Assembly (NCBI GenBank): GCA_000620545.1
Contig: JIBA01000018.1
Coordinates: 124,001-188,000, forward strand
Direction: 5' to 3'
Length of the DNA stretch: 64,000 bases
Source: Intrasporangiaceae bacterium URHB0013
Lineage (GTDB): Bacteria > Actinomycetota > Actinomycetes > Actinomycetales > Dermatophilaceae
Shown: positions 21,987 through 29,911 of the stretch, piece after piece
Layout of the letters: each line of letters opens with the position of its first letter
Numbering within the stretch: position 1 is the first letter of the stretch
Notes under the pieces: model-generated
The model's database searches: none
What the model was told of the DNA's origin: nothing
Seen by the model: the letters and a program-made list of their open reading frames with translations, nothing else
Position numbers and translations under genes: made by a program

Positions 21987-24848
21987 ATGACCAGCAACAC
22001 CTTCTCCCGCAGGCAGCTGCTTCAGCTCGGCGCGGTCTCGGCCGGCACCCTGGCGGTCGGCATGACCACCACCAGCCCCGCCCACGGCGCCACCACCAGC
22101 ATCACCCCGGCCGCGCTCGGCTCCGTGGCCACGTCGCCACCCGGTCGGGTCAACGGCCTCCCGGTGCCCCGCTCCTGGAAGGCCGTGCCCTTCGACCTCA
22201 CGCAGGTCGAGCTGGCGCCGAGCATCTTCACCGAGAAGCGTGACCGGATGCTCGCCTACGCGCGGGCCTACCCGGTCGACCGGATCCTCAGCAACTTCCG
22301 GGCCACTGCAGGGCTCGACACGTTCGGTGCCCAACCCCCGGGTGGCTGGGACGACGCCACCGGCAACTTGCGCGGACACTACAGCGGGCACCTCATGTCG
22401 ATGCTCGCCCAGGCGTGGGCGGGCACAGGCGAGCAGGTGTTCAAGGACAAGCTCGACGCCGTGGTGGCCGGCCTCAAGGAATGCCAGGACGCCCTGGCTG
22501 CTCAGGTCGGTCGTCCGGGTACGCCACCCCCGCCGGCCACGTGGGGCGGCGGCCGCTTCGGTGGTGGCCTCGTGCTGACCGGGGACGGCCAGTACGTCGG
22601 CCTGCCCGATGCGACGATCGACGGTCTGACCGACTTCACGATCGCCGTGTGGGTCAACCTGCGCGAACGCCGCACCTGGCCGCGCGTCTTCGACTTCGGC
22701 ACGGGCACGCGCGCCAACATGTTCCTCACCGTCGACACCGGCTCGGGGCCGCGCTTCGCGATCACGACCACGGGCGCCGCCGGAGAGCAACGCATCGCCG
22801 GCACCGTGCGGCTCCCCACGGACCGATGGGTACACCTGGCCGTGTCCCTGCGGGGCCAGACGGGCACGCTCTACGTCGACGGCGCCGTCGCGGGCACCAA
22901 TGCCGCCATGACGCTCAGGCCCGCGGACCTCGGGGCGCCGAAGAACAACTGGATCGGTCGCTCGCAGTACGGCGACGCGACCCTCGCGGGCACCATCGAC
23001 GAGTTCCACCTCTTCGACCGTGCCCTCGACGCCGCCGAGGTTGCCGACCTCACGACATCGGCCGCAGGCAAGGCGCACGGGAACCTCGCGTGGTACCGCT
23101 TCGACGCGAGCTCGGGCACGGCTGTCCACGACGACTCCGGCCGGTCCTGGGACGCCGCCGTGGTCACCGGTGAGGGCGGCGACCCGGGGCCGAGCCACGC
23201 AGGCTTCCTCGCGGCCTACCCCGAGACCCAGTTCATCAAGCTCGAGGAGTACGTCACCTACCCGGCCATCTGGGCGCCGTACTACACGTGTCACAAGATC
23301 ATGCGCGGCCTGCTCGACGCGTACGCGCTCACCGGCAACGAGACGGCACTGCAGGTCGTACGCGACATGGGCGAGTGGGTGCACAGCCGCCTCAGCCGAC
23401 TCCCCCGCGAGCAGCTCGACCGGATGTGGGGGCTCTACATCGCCGGCGAGTACGGCGGCATGAACGAGGTGATGGCAGACCTGTACTCCCTCACCGGGGA
23501 GGCCATCTTCCTGGAGTCGGCACGGTACTTCGACAACACGCGCCTGCTCGCGGACTGCGTGGCCGACAAGGACACCTTGGACGGCAAGCACGCCAACCAG
23601 CACATCCCCCAGTTCATCGGCTACCTCCGGGTCTTCGAGCAGGGCGGTGACCCCTCCTACCGGGCCGCCACGGAACACTTCTTCGACATGGTCGTGCCCC
23701 ACCGGCTGTACGCCCACGGCGGCACCGGACAGGGCGAGGTCTTCCGCGCCCGCGACTCGATCGCGGGCACCATCGTCAACACCACCAATGCCGAGTCGTG
23801 CGCTGCCTACAACATGCTCAAGGTCGCCCGGAACCTCTTCCTCCACGGCCCGGACGCCCGGTACATGGAGTTCTACGAGAAGGCGCTCGTCAACCAGATC
23901 CTCGCGTCGCGCCGGGACGCCGACAGCACGACCGACCCCCTCGTCAACTACATGGTGCCCGTGGGGCCCGGCGCCACCCGTGGCTACGGCAACACCGGAA
24001 CCTGTTGCGGCGGAACGGGACTGGAGAACCACACCAAGTACCAGGACTCGATCTACTTCCGGTCGGCACAGGGGCGGATCCTGTGGGTGAACCTGTACGT
24101 CCCGTCGACCCTCGACTGGGCAGACCAGGGGATCGCGATCACGCAGTCCGGCGACTACCCCCGCGAGCAGCAGAGCACGTTCACGTTCTCGGGCTCCGCG
24201 GTGGTCGACCTGCGCCTGCGTGTGCCCGAGTGGGCCGGTGACCGCTTCACGGTCACGGTCAACGGTCACGAGCAGCCGGTTCGTCAGGGGTCGGACGGCT
24301 ATGCGCGCCTCAACCGTCGGTGGCGCGAGGGCGACACGATCGTCGTGTCGTTCCCCTACTCCATGCGAGTGGAGAGGGCGATCGACGACCCGGACGTGCA
24401 GGCGCTGCTGTACGGACCCGTTGCGCTCATCGGCAAGTCCTCGAGCACCGAGTGGTTGCCGGTCACCCTGTCCGATCAGCTGCCGTTGTCGGGCAGGCTC
24501 GACTCCGTCGTGCGGCCCGCGGGACAGCCGATGACCTTCGAGACCAACGGGATCCGCTTCGAGCCGTTCTACCTCGGCAACCCGGAGCCCTACCACGCCT
24601 ACGTGCGTCGCACCGAGACCACCATCGTCTTCGCCGGTCTGGACACCGGTGTGCCCAACCGTGCCGACGAGGCCGGGACACGGTTCCTCGACGCCCTGTG
24701 GTCGCGGGCCCCGTTCAAGAACGCCACCGCGTTCGAGCGTGGGGTTGCAGCGACCACCGACACCTGGGTCGCGGCGGGACTCCTCTCGCGTGCCGAGGCC
24801 ACCACGGTCGCGCGGACGGCGCGCGACGCACCGATTCAGGGGCTCTGA
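21987..24848 (+). CDS. Tat-exported GH127/GH146-like glycosidase with inserted LamG domain
   Basis: A 953-residue secreted enzyme. The N-terminus has a Tat motif (SRRQLLQLG, residues 7-15), a hydrophobic stretch and a likely cleavage site after AHG (residue 34). A DUF1680-type catalytic domain starts near residue 65, is interrupted at about 185-365 by a concanavalin-like LamG domain (LTDFTIAVWVNLRERRTW, WVHLAVSLRG, LYVDGAVAG, IDEFHLFDRALDAAEV), then resumes with WAPYYTCHKIMRGLLDAYAL. Active-site candidates are E603 and C605 (TNAESCAAYNM) and C673-C674 (GTCCGGTGLENH), the zinc-cysteine pattern of GH127 and GH146. It probably removes beta-L-arabinofuranose from extracellular plant glycans or glycoproteins, with the LamG insert as a carbohydrate or surface binder. 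ATG at 21987 after GAAGGAGA. Exact family and linkage specificity remain open. Confidence 0.88.
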   Translation: MTSNTFSRRQLLQLGAVSAGTLAVGMTTTSPAHGATTSITPAALGSVATSPPGRVNGLPVPRSWKAVPFDLTQVELAPSIFTEKRDRMLAYARAYPVDRILSNFRATAGLDTFGAQPPGGWDDATGNLRGHYSGHLMSMLAQAWAGTGEQVFKDKLDAVVAGLKECQDALAAQVGRPGTPPPPATWGGGRFGGGLVLTGDGQYVGLPDATIDGLTDFTIAVWVNLRERRTWPRVFDFGTGTRANMFLTVDTGSGPRFAITTTGAAGEQRIAGTVRLPTDRWVHLAVSLRGQTGTLYVDGAVAGTNAAMTLRPADLGAPKNNWIGRSQYGDATLAGTIDEFHLFDRALDAAEVADLTTSAAGKAHGNLAWYRFDASSGTAVHDDSGRSWDAAVVTGEGGDPGPSHAGFLAAYPETQFIKLEEYVTYPAIWAPYYTCHKIMRGLLDAYALTGNETALQVVRDMGEWVHSRLSRLPREQLDRMWGLYIAGEYGGMNEVMADLYSLTGEAIFLESARYFDNTRLLADCVADKDTLDGKHANQHIPQFIGYLRVFEQGGDPSYRAATEHFFDMVVPHRLYAHGGTGQGEVFRARDSIAGTIVNTTNAESCAAYNMLKVARNLFLHGPDARYMEFYEKALVNQILASRRDADSTTDPLVNYMVPVGPGATRGYGNTGTCCGGTGLENHTKYQDSIYFRSAQGRILWVNLYVPSTLDWADQGIAITQSGDYPREQQSTFTFSGSAVVDLRLRVPEWAGDRFTVTVNGHEQPVRQGSDGYARLNRRWREGDTIVVSFPYSMRVERAIDDPDVQALLYGPVALIGKSSSTEWLPVTLSDQLPLSGRLDSVVRPAGQPMTFETNGIRFEPFYLGNPEPYHAYVRRTETTIVFAGLDTGVPNRADEAGTRFLDALWSRAPFKNATAFERGVAATTDTWVAAGLLSRAEATTVARTARDAPIQGL

Positions 24849-24968
24849 GCGTGGGGCACGGCACGTCTCGAGGCTTCACGCACCGTCGCCTCGGTCCCGT
24901 GACCGCCGACGTCAGCTCGGAGAAGGGCGACGTCATCCGGGTCGCCGCCCGCGGCACCAGCCGCTGAT

Positions 24969-25033
24969 CCGGCTCGGCTCGCTGCGGCTGGACGACGTCG
25001 TTCGCGACCGTCCAGCCGTGGCGAGCCGACCGG
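24969..25033. terminator. Long imperfect inverted repeat, possible terminator
   Basis: An arm of about 26 bases (24969-24994) pairs with 25009-25033 with only a few mismatches and a 14-base loop. It lies between the glycosidase stop and the glutaminase start. It would form a very stable stem that could end transcription of the glycosidase; no U-tract follows, so this role is tentative. The 272-base gap otherwise holds nothing I can call. Confidence 0.55.
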
Positions 25034-25120
25034 TGCGATCCCATCCACGCTGCCAGGCAAGAGCCGGGGAGGCGATCCCCTATGTCGTAGGCTTCGTGCA
25101 TCCAGCGGTGGAGGCGACCC

Positions 25121-26146
25121 ATGACGAAGCTGACGATGCATGAAGAGCTCCCGTTCGACGAGGAGGCGACGGCGTCGACGGTCTCGACCGGTGAGCTGCC
25201 CGATCCCGACGAGGTTCGGGTCCTCGTCACCGAGGCCTACGAGAGGTATCGCACGAACCGCGACGGCACGGTGGCTGACTACATTCCGATCCTGGCGGAG
25301 GCCTCGCCCGACTGGTTCGGGATCGCCGTGGTCGGGGCTCGCGGGAGGTCGTTCGAGATCGGGGACGTCGAGAGGACGTTCTCGATCCAGAGCGTCTCCA
25401 AGCCCTTCGTGTTCGCGCTGGTGTGCGAGGCGATCGGCTACGGCGAGGCGCGTCGCCGCCTCGGCGTCAACAGCACGGGTTTCCCCTTCGACTCGCTGAT
25501 GGCGGTCGAGCTGAACATCGACCGAACCATGAACCCGTTGGTCAACGCGGGTGCCATAGCGGCCACCAGCCTGGTACCCGGAGACACGGTGCAGGAGAAG
25601 TGGGAACGCATCAGGGACGGGCTCTCGCGCTTCGCGGGCCGTCAGCTCAGCCTGAACGAGCAGGTCTACGCCTCCGAATCCGCCACCAACCTTCGCAACC
25701 AGGGCATCGCCCACCTGCTGGAGAGCTACGGCCGCCTCTACTTCGACCCCGACCAGGCCACCGACGTCTACACCCGCCAGTGTTCGCTCGACGTGACCGT
25801 TCACGACCTTGCGGTGATGGCCGCCACGCTCGCCAACGGAGGCGTGAACCCGGTCACCGGCGACGTGGTCGTCGTTCCCGGAGCGTGCCGGCGGGTGCTC
25901 GCGGTGATGGCCACGGCCGGCCTCTACGAGCTGTCCGGAGACTGGCTCTACGAGATCGGGATCCCGGGGAAGAGCGGTGTCAGCGGCGGCATCGTCACCG
26001 TCTCGCCCGGCAAGGGCGGCCTGGCGACGTTCTCCCCTCCCCTGGATGCGGCGGGCAACAGCGTTCGCGGTCAGCTCGCCACCAAGTACCTCGCCGAACG
26101 ACTCGGCCTCAACCTCTTCGTCTCCGAGGCGGTGTCGAAGGCCTGA
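25121..26146 (+). CDS. glsA: Glutaminase A
   Basis: A 341-residue serine-dependent glutaminase, hydrolysing glutamine to glutamate and ammonia in the cytoplasm. The catalytic S91-x-x-K94 lies in FSIQSVSKPFVFAL, as in beta-lactamase-like glutaminases. Other family landmarks are NPLVNAGAIA, SESATNLRNQGIAHLLESYG, CSLDVTVHDLAVMAATLANG and the late GIPGKSGVSGGIV loop. Slightly longer than the usual 305-330 residues, with an acidic N-terminus. ATG at 25121 follows GTGGAGG. It stands alone after the hydroxyproline locus, separated by a long inverted repeat, so shared regulation is not indicated. Confidence 0.95.
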   Translation: MTKLTMHEELPFDEEATASTVSTGELPDPDEVRVLVTEAYERYRTNRDGTVADYIPILAEASPDWFGIAVVGARGRSFEIGDVERTFSIQSVSKPFVFALVCEAIGYGEARRRLGVNSTGFPFDSLMAVELNIDRTMNPLVNAGAIAATSLVPGDTVQEKWERIRDGLSRFAGRQLSLNEQVYASESATNLRNQGIAHLLESYGRLYFDPDQATDVYTRQCSLDVTVHDLAVMAATLANGGVNPVTGDVVVVPGACRRVLAVMATAGLYELSGDWLYEIGIPGKSGVSGGIVTVSPGKGGLATFSPPLDAAGNSVRGQLATKYLAERLGLNLFVSEAVSKA

Positions 26147-26275
26147 GCCATCGTCGACGCAGTGGATCCGGGCCCGCCCGTCCGACCCGAACCCCCGTCG
26201 TCGCCGACCGGCCCCGGACATCCCGATCGACCTCGTGAGAGGTCCGAGCGATCGCAGCGGCGTCATACTCGGCAG

Positions 26276-26785
26276 GTGAGCGCGCCCTTCCCCGAACCGA
26301 CCGAGCCCGCCTCGACCCGCACCGAGGTGCTCGTCCGTTATCTCGACTACTTCCGTGACCAGCTCGCGAGCAAGGTCGGGAGCCTCAGCGTGGACGACCA
26401 GCGGACCAGCCGGCTGCCTTCCGGTTGGACACCGGTGCAGCTGCTCAAGCACCTGACCCATGTCGAACAGCGCTGGCTCGAATGGGGATTCGAGGGCGCA
26501 GCTGTTGCGGACCCATGGGCCGACAACCGCGACGGGCGGTGGTTCGTGGATGACGACGAGTCGCTCGACGACCTGCTCGTCGCCCTCGACGACCAGACGC
26601 GACGCAGCAACACGGTCATCAGGGCGCACTCCCTGGACGACGTCGGCCGACCGGGGCCTCGGTGGAGCGGTCAACCCCCCGCCACCCTCGAGCGGGTGCT
26701 GCTGCACCTGCTGCAGGAGTACGCGCGGCACGTGGGGCACCTCGACATCGTGGCCGAGCTGGCGGGTGGCATCACCGGCGAATGA
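26276..26785 (+). CDS. DinB-like DUF664 protein
   Basis: A 169-residue four-helix DinB-superfamily protein. Histidines at the positions expected for the metal site are visible in LLKHLTHVEQRWLEWGF and in LLQEYARHVGHLDIVAEL. Actinobacterial relatives (DUF664) include mycothiol-dependent S-transferases, so a thiol-linked detoxification role is possible but not shown. I chose the GTG at 26276: a CATACT -10-like hexamer ends seven bases before it, suggesting a leaderless transcript. The open frame upstream to 26162 has no start support. Confidence 0.85.
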   Translation: MSAPFPEPTEPASTRTEVLVRYLDYFRDQLASKVGSLSVDDQRTSRLPSGWTPVQLLKHLTHVEQRWLEWGFEGAAVADPWADNRDGRWFVDDDESLDDLLVALDDQTRRSNTVIRAHSLDDVGRPGPRWSGQPPATLERVLLHLLQEYARHVGHLDIVAELAGGITGE

Positions 26786-27316
26786 CTCCCCCGCGGGCTT
26801 CGCTGACCAGCGTCGAGCCACGCATTCCGAGCAGCGCACGGGTAGGCGGCCGGCTGGGTACGGGCGGCGTCCCGGTATGAACGACACCGCCGCCCTTGGC
26901 GCCCATGGGGGCGCTAGAAGGAGTCGTGGGCGGCGGCGCCGACAGCCTTCCCCGTACCCAACCGGTGGGGAAAGTCCCGGTCGGCCCGTCGTCGGATGCG
27001 ACGCAGCCCGGGCGGACGTGGCGCACCGGTCCCTGTGGGGTCCCACGGCGACGTCACTCCGAGCCCGCTGCGCGAGGCAGGCAGGCAGTGGTGGCTGACC
27101 TGTTGCGGGGCGTCACCGGACGTCCTGGAGGCCGGCGGCGCTGCTGATGTGCCGGGCCGGGTGCCACACGACACCGCCGCCTGCCGCCGCGGACGGAGTA
27201 CCGTCGGGAGTCGAGGCCATAGCGCGGCAACAGCCGCCAGGAACCCTCAGACGCCGCGTCTCCGTGAGCGACCGCCTGGTGCTTCTTTCACCGGCGACCT
27301 TGAAGGAGATGAAGCC
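26786..27316. other. 531-base intergenic region, no gene recognised
   Basis: GC-rich stretch between the DinB-like gene and the ANTAR gene. Short frames exist on both strands, for example from an ATG at 26878 and leftward from 27026, but none has a recognisable domain or a ribosome-binding site. Local self-complementary segments occur (around 26862-26900 and 26950-26975), not clear enough to name. The last 20 bases carry the ribosome-binding site of the ANTAR gene. Confidence 0.6.
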
Positions 27317-27532
27317 ATGACGACCGACGAGCAGGCAGTTGCCGCGCGAAAGGACCGCGTGGAGATTGCAACTGGCGTCCTGATGCACCAGCACGGCGAC
27401 GACTCGAGAGCCGCCCGTTCCACCTTGGAGAAGATGGCCTTTCGCAGCGGCAAGCCGCTCGACGGTGTTGCCGACGTCGTGATCGGGGCGGCGGAGATGG
27501 GATGCGAGCTGGAGTGCGCCGACGAGGGCTGA
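27317..27532 (+). CDS. Stand-alone ANTAR-domain protein
   Basis: A 71-residue protein made almost entirely of an ANTAR-like RNA-binding domain: the core RVEIATGVLMHQHGDDSRAA, then STLEKMAFRSGKPLDGVADVV, matches the three-helix pattern. ANTAR proteins bind paired hairpins in nascent RNA and prevent termination. Most carry a sensor (GAF or receiver) domain N-terminally; none is present here, so any signal input must come from a partner. ATG at 27317 follows GAAGGAGATG. The acidic tail (ELECADEG) is short. Confidence 0.78.
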   Translation: MTTDEQAVAARKDRVEIATGVLMHQHGDDSRAARSTLEKMAFRSGKPLDGVADVVIGAAEMGCELECADEG

Positions 27533-27677
27533 CGCCGACGTCTCGGCAGTGACTCGGGGAACGGTCGATCTCGTTCGATCCATGTCCCGGGAGAACCGTG
27601 TCGTATTCGCCTGACGCCGTTCGTGTAGTACGTATGAGGCCGGGCCAACCGGGTCCGGCGCAGCCGAAGGAGCAGTC

Positions 27678-28037
27678 GTGGCCGAGTACCTCCTCTATTT
27701 CAACCAGCAGTGGGTGGGCGACCACCCCGAGGCGTGGTTCCGTGGGCGCGGGCCGCTCGCCATGGCGGTCGTGAACGAGATGAAGGCTGCCGGAGTGTAC
27801 GTGTTCGCCGGGGGGTTGGAGGAGGAGGACGGTCCGGTCTACAGCGCCGATCCCACGAGCGGCTCCGTGATGATCACCGACGGACCCTACGTCGAGACCA
27901 AGGAGTTCCTGGGCGGGTTCGCCGTGGTGGACGTGGCCGATGACGAAGCCGCGAAGATGTGGGCGGGAAAGATCGCGGAGGCATGCGGATGGCCGCATCA
28001 GATCCGCCGGTTCAAGCCGCAGCCCCGGGCCACGTGA
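27678..28037 (+). CDS. YciI/DGPF-domain protein
   Basis: A 119-residue dimeric alpha/beta-barrel protein of the YCII-related family. The hallmark is DGPYVETKEFLGGF (the DGPFxETKE motif), preceded by the MAEYLLYFNQ strand. Biochemical function is unknown in most members; many sit beside ECF sigma factors, but the ECF gene in this window is 17 kb away. Start GTG at 27678 after GAAGGAG. It appears monocistronic. Confidence 0.88.
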   Translation: MAEYLLYFNQQWVGDHPEAWFRGRGPLAMAVVNEMKAAGVYVFAGGLEEEDGPVYSADPTSGSVMITDGPYVETKEFLGGFAVVDVADDEAAKMWAGKIAEACGWPHQIRRFKPQPRAT

Positions 28038-28101
28038 CCTGACCGTCGACACTCGACGCCGCGCTCTGAACCTGCCGCTCTGAACTGCCGCTGTGATCGG
28101 G

Positions 28102-28746
28102 TCAGGACAGGGGCAGCAGGGCGTGGCAGGCCTCGACGTTGTGGAGCTGGATGTCATCTCTTCGTCGCGCCTCCCAGTCGCCTCTGCTGAGTCGCCACCG
28201 GTTGAGCTGGGCGGGCTCGCCACGTCGCGTCGCCCAGTCCGAGCCGTTGGGCTCGTAGCCGAGGCGTCGTGAGATGGCGTTGGAGCCGACGTTGTCGACG
28301 AACGCGTCGCTGCTTGCCTCCTTCGTCCCGAGACCGTCGAACGCGAGGTGCAGGACCGCCTCGCGCATCTCACGTCCGAGTCCACGGCCACGCAGATCGG
28401 AGGACAGCCAGGAGAAGGTCGTGACCGTTCCCAGCGTCGAGAAGTTCACCCCGGTCAGGCTCTGCTCCCCGACGGGAGCGCCATCGACCACAACCACGAA
28501 GTAGAGCCGCCAGGCATCGGGCTCGACGCTGCCACGCCGCCGCCAGATCGCCCGTAGCCACTTGGTGACCCGCAGGTCGGGGTCGGTCTCGTAGAACGAC
28601 ATGGGGTCGTCGTACGGTGCAGGGTCGGCGTGGGTCTTGCCTGCGCGCACGACGTCCGCGAGCCGGTCCAGCAGCTCGTCCGTGGCTCCGTGCAGCTCCA
28701 GCGTTGGTGTGCTCACACGCACATCAAGGAGGGGATAGCTCATCAT
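28102..28746 (-). CDS. GNAT-family N-acetyltransferase
   Basis: A 214-residue GNAT acetyltransferase of the RimJ/RimL-like type. The acetyl-CoA pyrophosphate-binding loop is LRGRGLGREMREAVLHLAF (R/QxxGxG/A), preceded by the strand FSWLSSDLRG and followed by DAFVDNVGSNAISRRLGYEP, a usual C-terminal half. Substrate unknown. Two adjacent ATGs (28746, 28743) are possible starts. It is convergent with the DGPF gene and separated by 238 gene-free bases from the next gene on its right. Confidence 0.88.
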   Translation of the reverse strand: MMSYPLLDVRVSTPTLELHGATDELLDRLADVVRAGKTHADPAPYDDPMSFYETDPDLRVTKWLRAIWRRRGSVEPDAWRLYFVVVVDGAPVGEQSLTGVNFSTLGTVTTFSWLSSDLRGRGLGREMREAVLHLAFDGLGTKEASSDAFVDNVGSNAISRRLGYEPNGSDWATRRGEPAQLNRWRLSRGDWEARRRDDIQLHNVEACHALLPLS

Positions 28747-28984
28747 CGCGCAGTCACTCTGCCTTCACGGTCGTGCATGGTCGGTGGTGTCCACGTGGGT
28801 GGCGGAGGTCCGTCACATCAGGACTCCCAACGCCTGCCCCGACGCAGGCCTCCGCCGTCTTCACCAGCTCGTCGGCCCCCTCTCGCGGGTCACAGCCTGG
28901 TCGACACCGATCCAATCGCACACCACAGCGACGACGCACATCGTTTGTGCATCTCGGGGCGCGCCGAAGCTCGACCTCGTCACC

Positions 28985-29782
28985 TCACGGACCGGCCTCG
29001 ACCATCCTGCGGACCTCTGCAAGGTCGAGGTCGAAGGGGCCGATCCGGGTGAGCACCCACGCCGCGCCACGGTTCAGCCACGGCGCAGGGTCCTGCCCGG
29101 CTGGCAGGTCCAGCACCACCTCGAAGCCCGGCGCCGGGTCCTGCTCCGCCAGACCCGCGGTGACCACGTCGAGGTCAGTGGGCCGGTCCAGGCCGATGAC
29201 GAAGAAGCCGTCATACCTCGCTGCCCGGCGTAAGGGGGCCTGGTTGCCGAACCGCCCGGCCAGCCAGATCGGGATGGCAGGTGCTGGGAGGAAGCGAGCG
29301 TCGCGGACGGTGTAGTGCGCTCCATCGTGGTCTGTCGGCGCGCCGGTCAGCAGGGCGGTGACGACGGCGAGCCCCTCGTCGAGCATGCGGGCGCGAACCC
29401 GCGGGTCCGGCTCGTCTCCGAAGGCGCTGAACTCTCCCACCCAGTCGTCGCCCAGCCCCAGACCCAGCACGAACCGGCCACCGGAGAGCACGGCCAGGCT
29501 TGCGGCCTGCCGGGCCAGGACCTGCGGTCGGCGCCGCGCCAGCGGGGTCACCATCGGCCCGAACTGCAACGCCTCGGTCCGCATCGCGACGGCCGCGCAA
29601 CACGTCCAGACGTCGGCGACCGCGGTGACCCGCTCGCCGTACTGCAGGTGGTCCCAGATGAAGAAGCCGTCCCAGCCGGCCCCCTCGGCCGCAGCGGCCA
29701 GGTCGCCGACCACTCGGGGGTCGGCCAGGGAGTCGAAGGGGGCGACGAAGAGCCCGCGACGCGTGGTCATGACGTCGATCAT
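28985..29782 (-). CDS. Luciferase-like F420-dependent oxidoreductase
   Basis: A 265-residue TIM-barrel protein of the bacterial luciferase/LLM superfamily. The pattern GLFVAPFDSLADPRVV, GWDGFFIWDHLQYG, GPMVTPLARRRPQVLARQ and GGRFVLGLGLGDDWVGEFSAFG is typical of F420-dependent actinobacterial members. Substrate not predictable. The ATG at 29782 was chosen; an ATG four codons later (29770) is equally good, and neither has a strong ribosome-binding site. Longer in-frame starts would run toward the ABC exporter gene. Confidence 0.85.
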   Translation of the reverse strand: MIDVMTTRRGLFVAPFDSLADPRVVGDLAAAAEGAGWDGFFIWDHLQYGERVTAVADVWTCCAAVAMRTEALQFGPMVTPLARRRPQVLARQAASLAVLSGGRFVLGLGLGDDWVGEFSAFGDEPDPRVRARMLDEGLAVVTALLTGAPTDHDGAHYTVRDARFLPAPAIPIWLAGRFGNQAPLRRAARYDGFFVIGLDRPTDLDVVTAGLAEQDPAPGFEVVLDLPAGQDPAPWLNRGAAWVLTRIGPFDLDLAEVRRMVEAGP

Positions 29783-29911
29783 GCCGACCCGGCGCCACGG
29801 TGGGGCTGATCGGGTCCGTGAGCGCGGCACCAGCCCCCAGCTCGACGGCCCGACATCGGAGGCAGTCGGTGAAGAAGGCCGTCGAGCGGCTCGAGGACCA
29901 CGACCCCGGGA

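Noticed and set aside
21906-24596. 896-codon open frame antisense to the exported glycosidase
   Set aside because: It lies wholly opposite a gene with clear catalytic motifs and Tat signal; its Val/Arg/Gly-rich composition is that of a high-GC antisense frame and it has no domain.
24851-24967. Short frame right after the exported glycosidase stop
   Set aside because: About 39 codons without start support or similarity; overlaps the approach to the inverted repeat.
26878-27098. Short frame starting at an ATG between the DinB-like and ANTAR genes
   Set aside because: Arg/Gly-rich, without a ribosome-binding site or recognisable domain.
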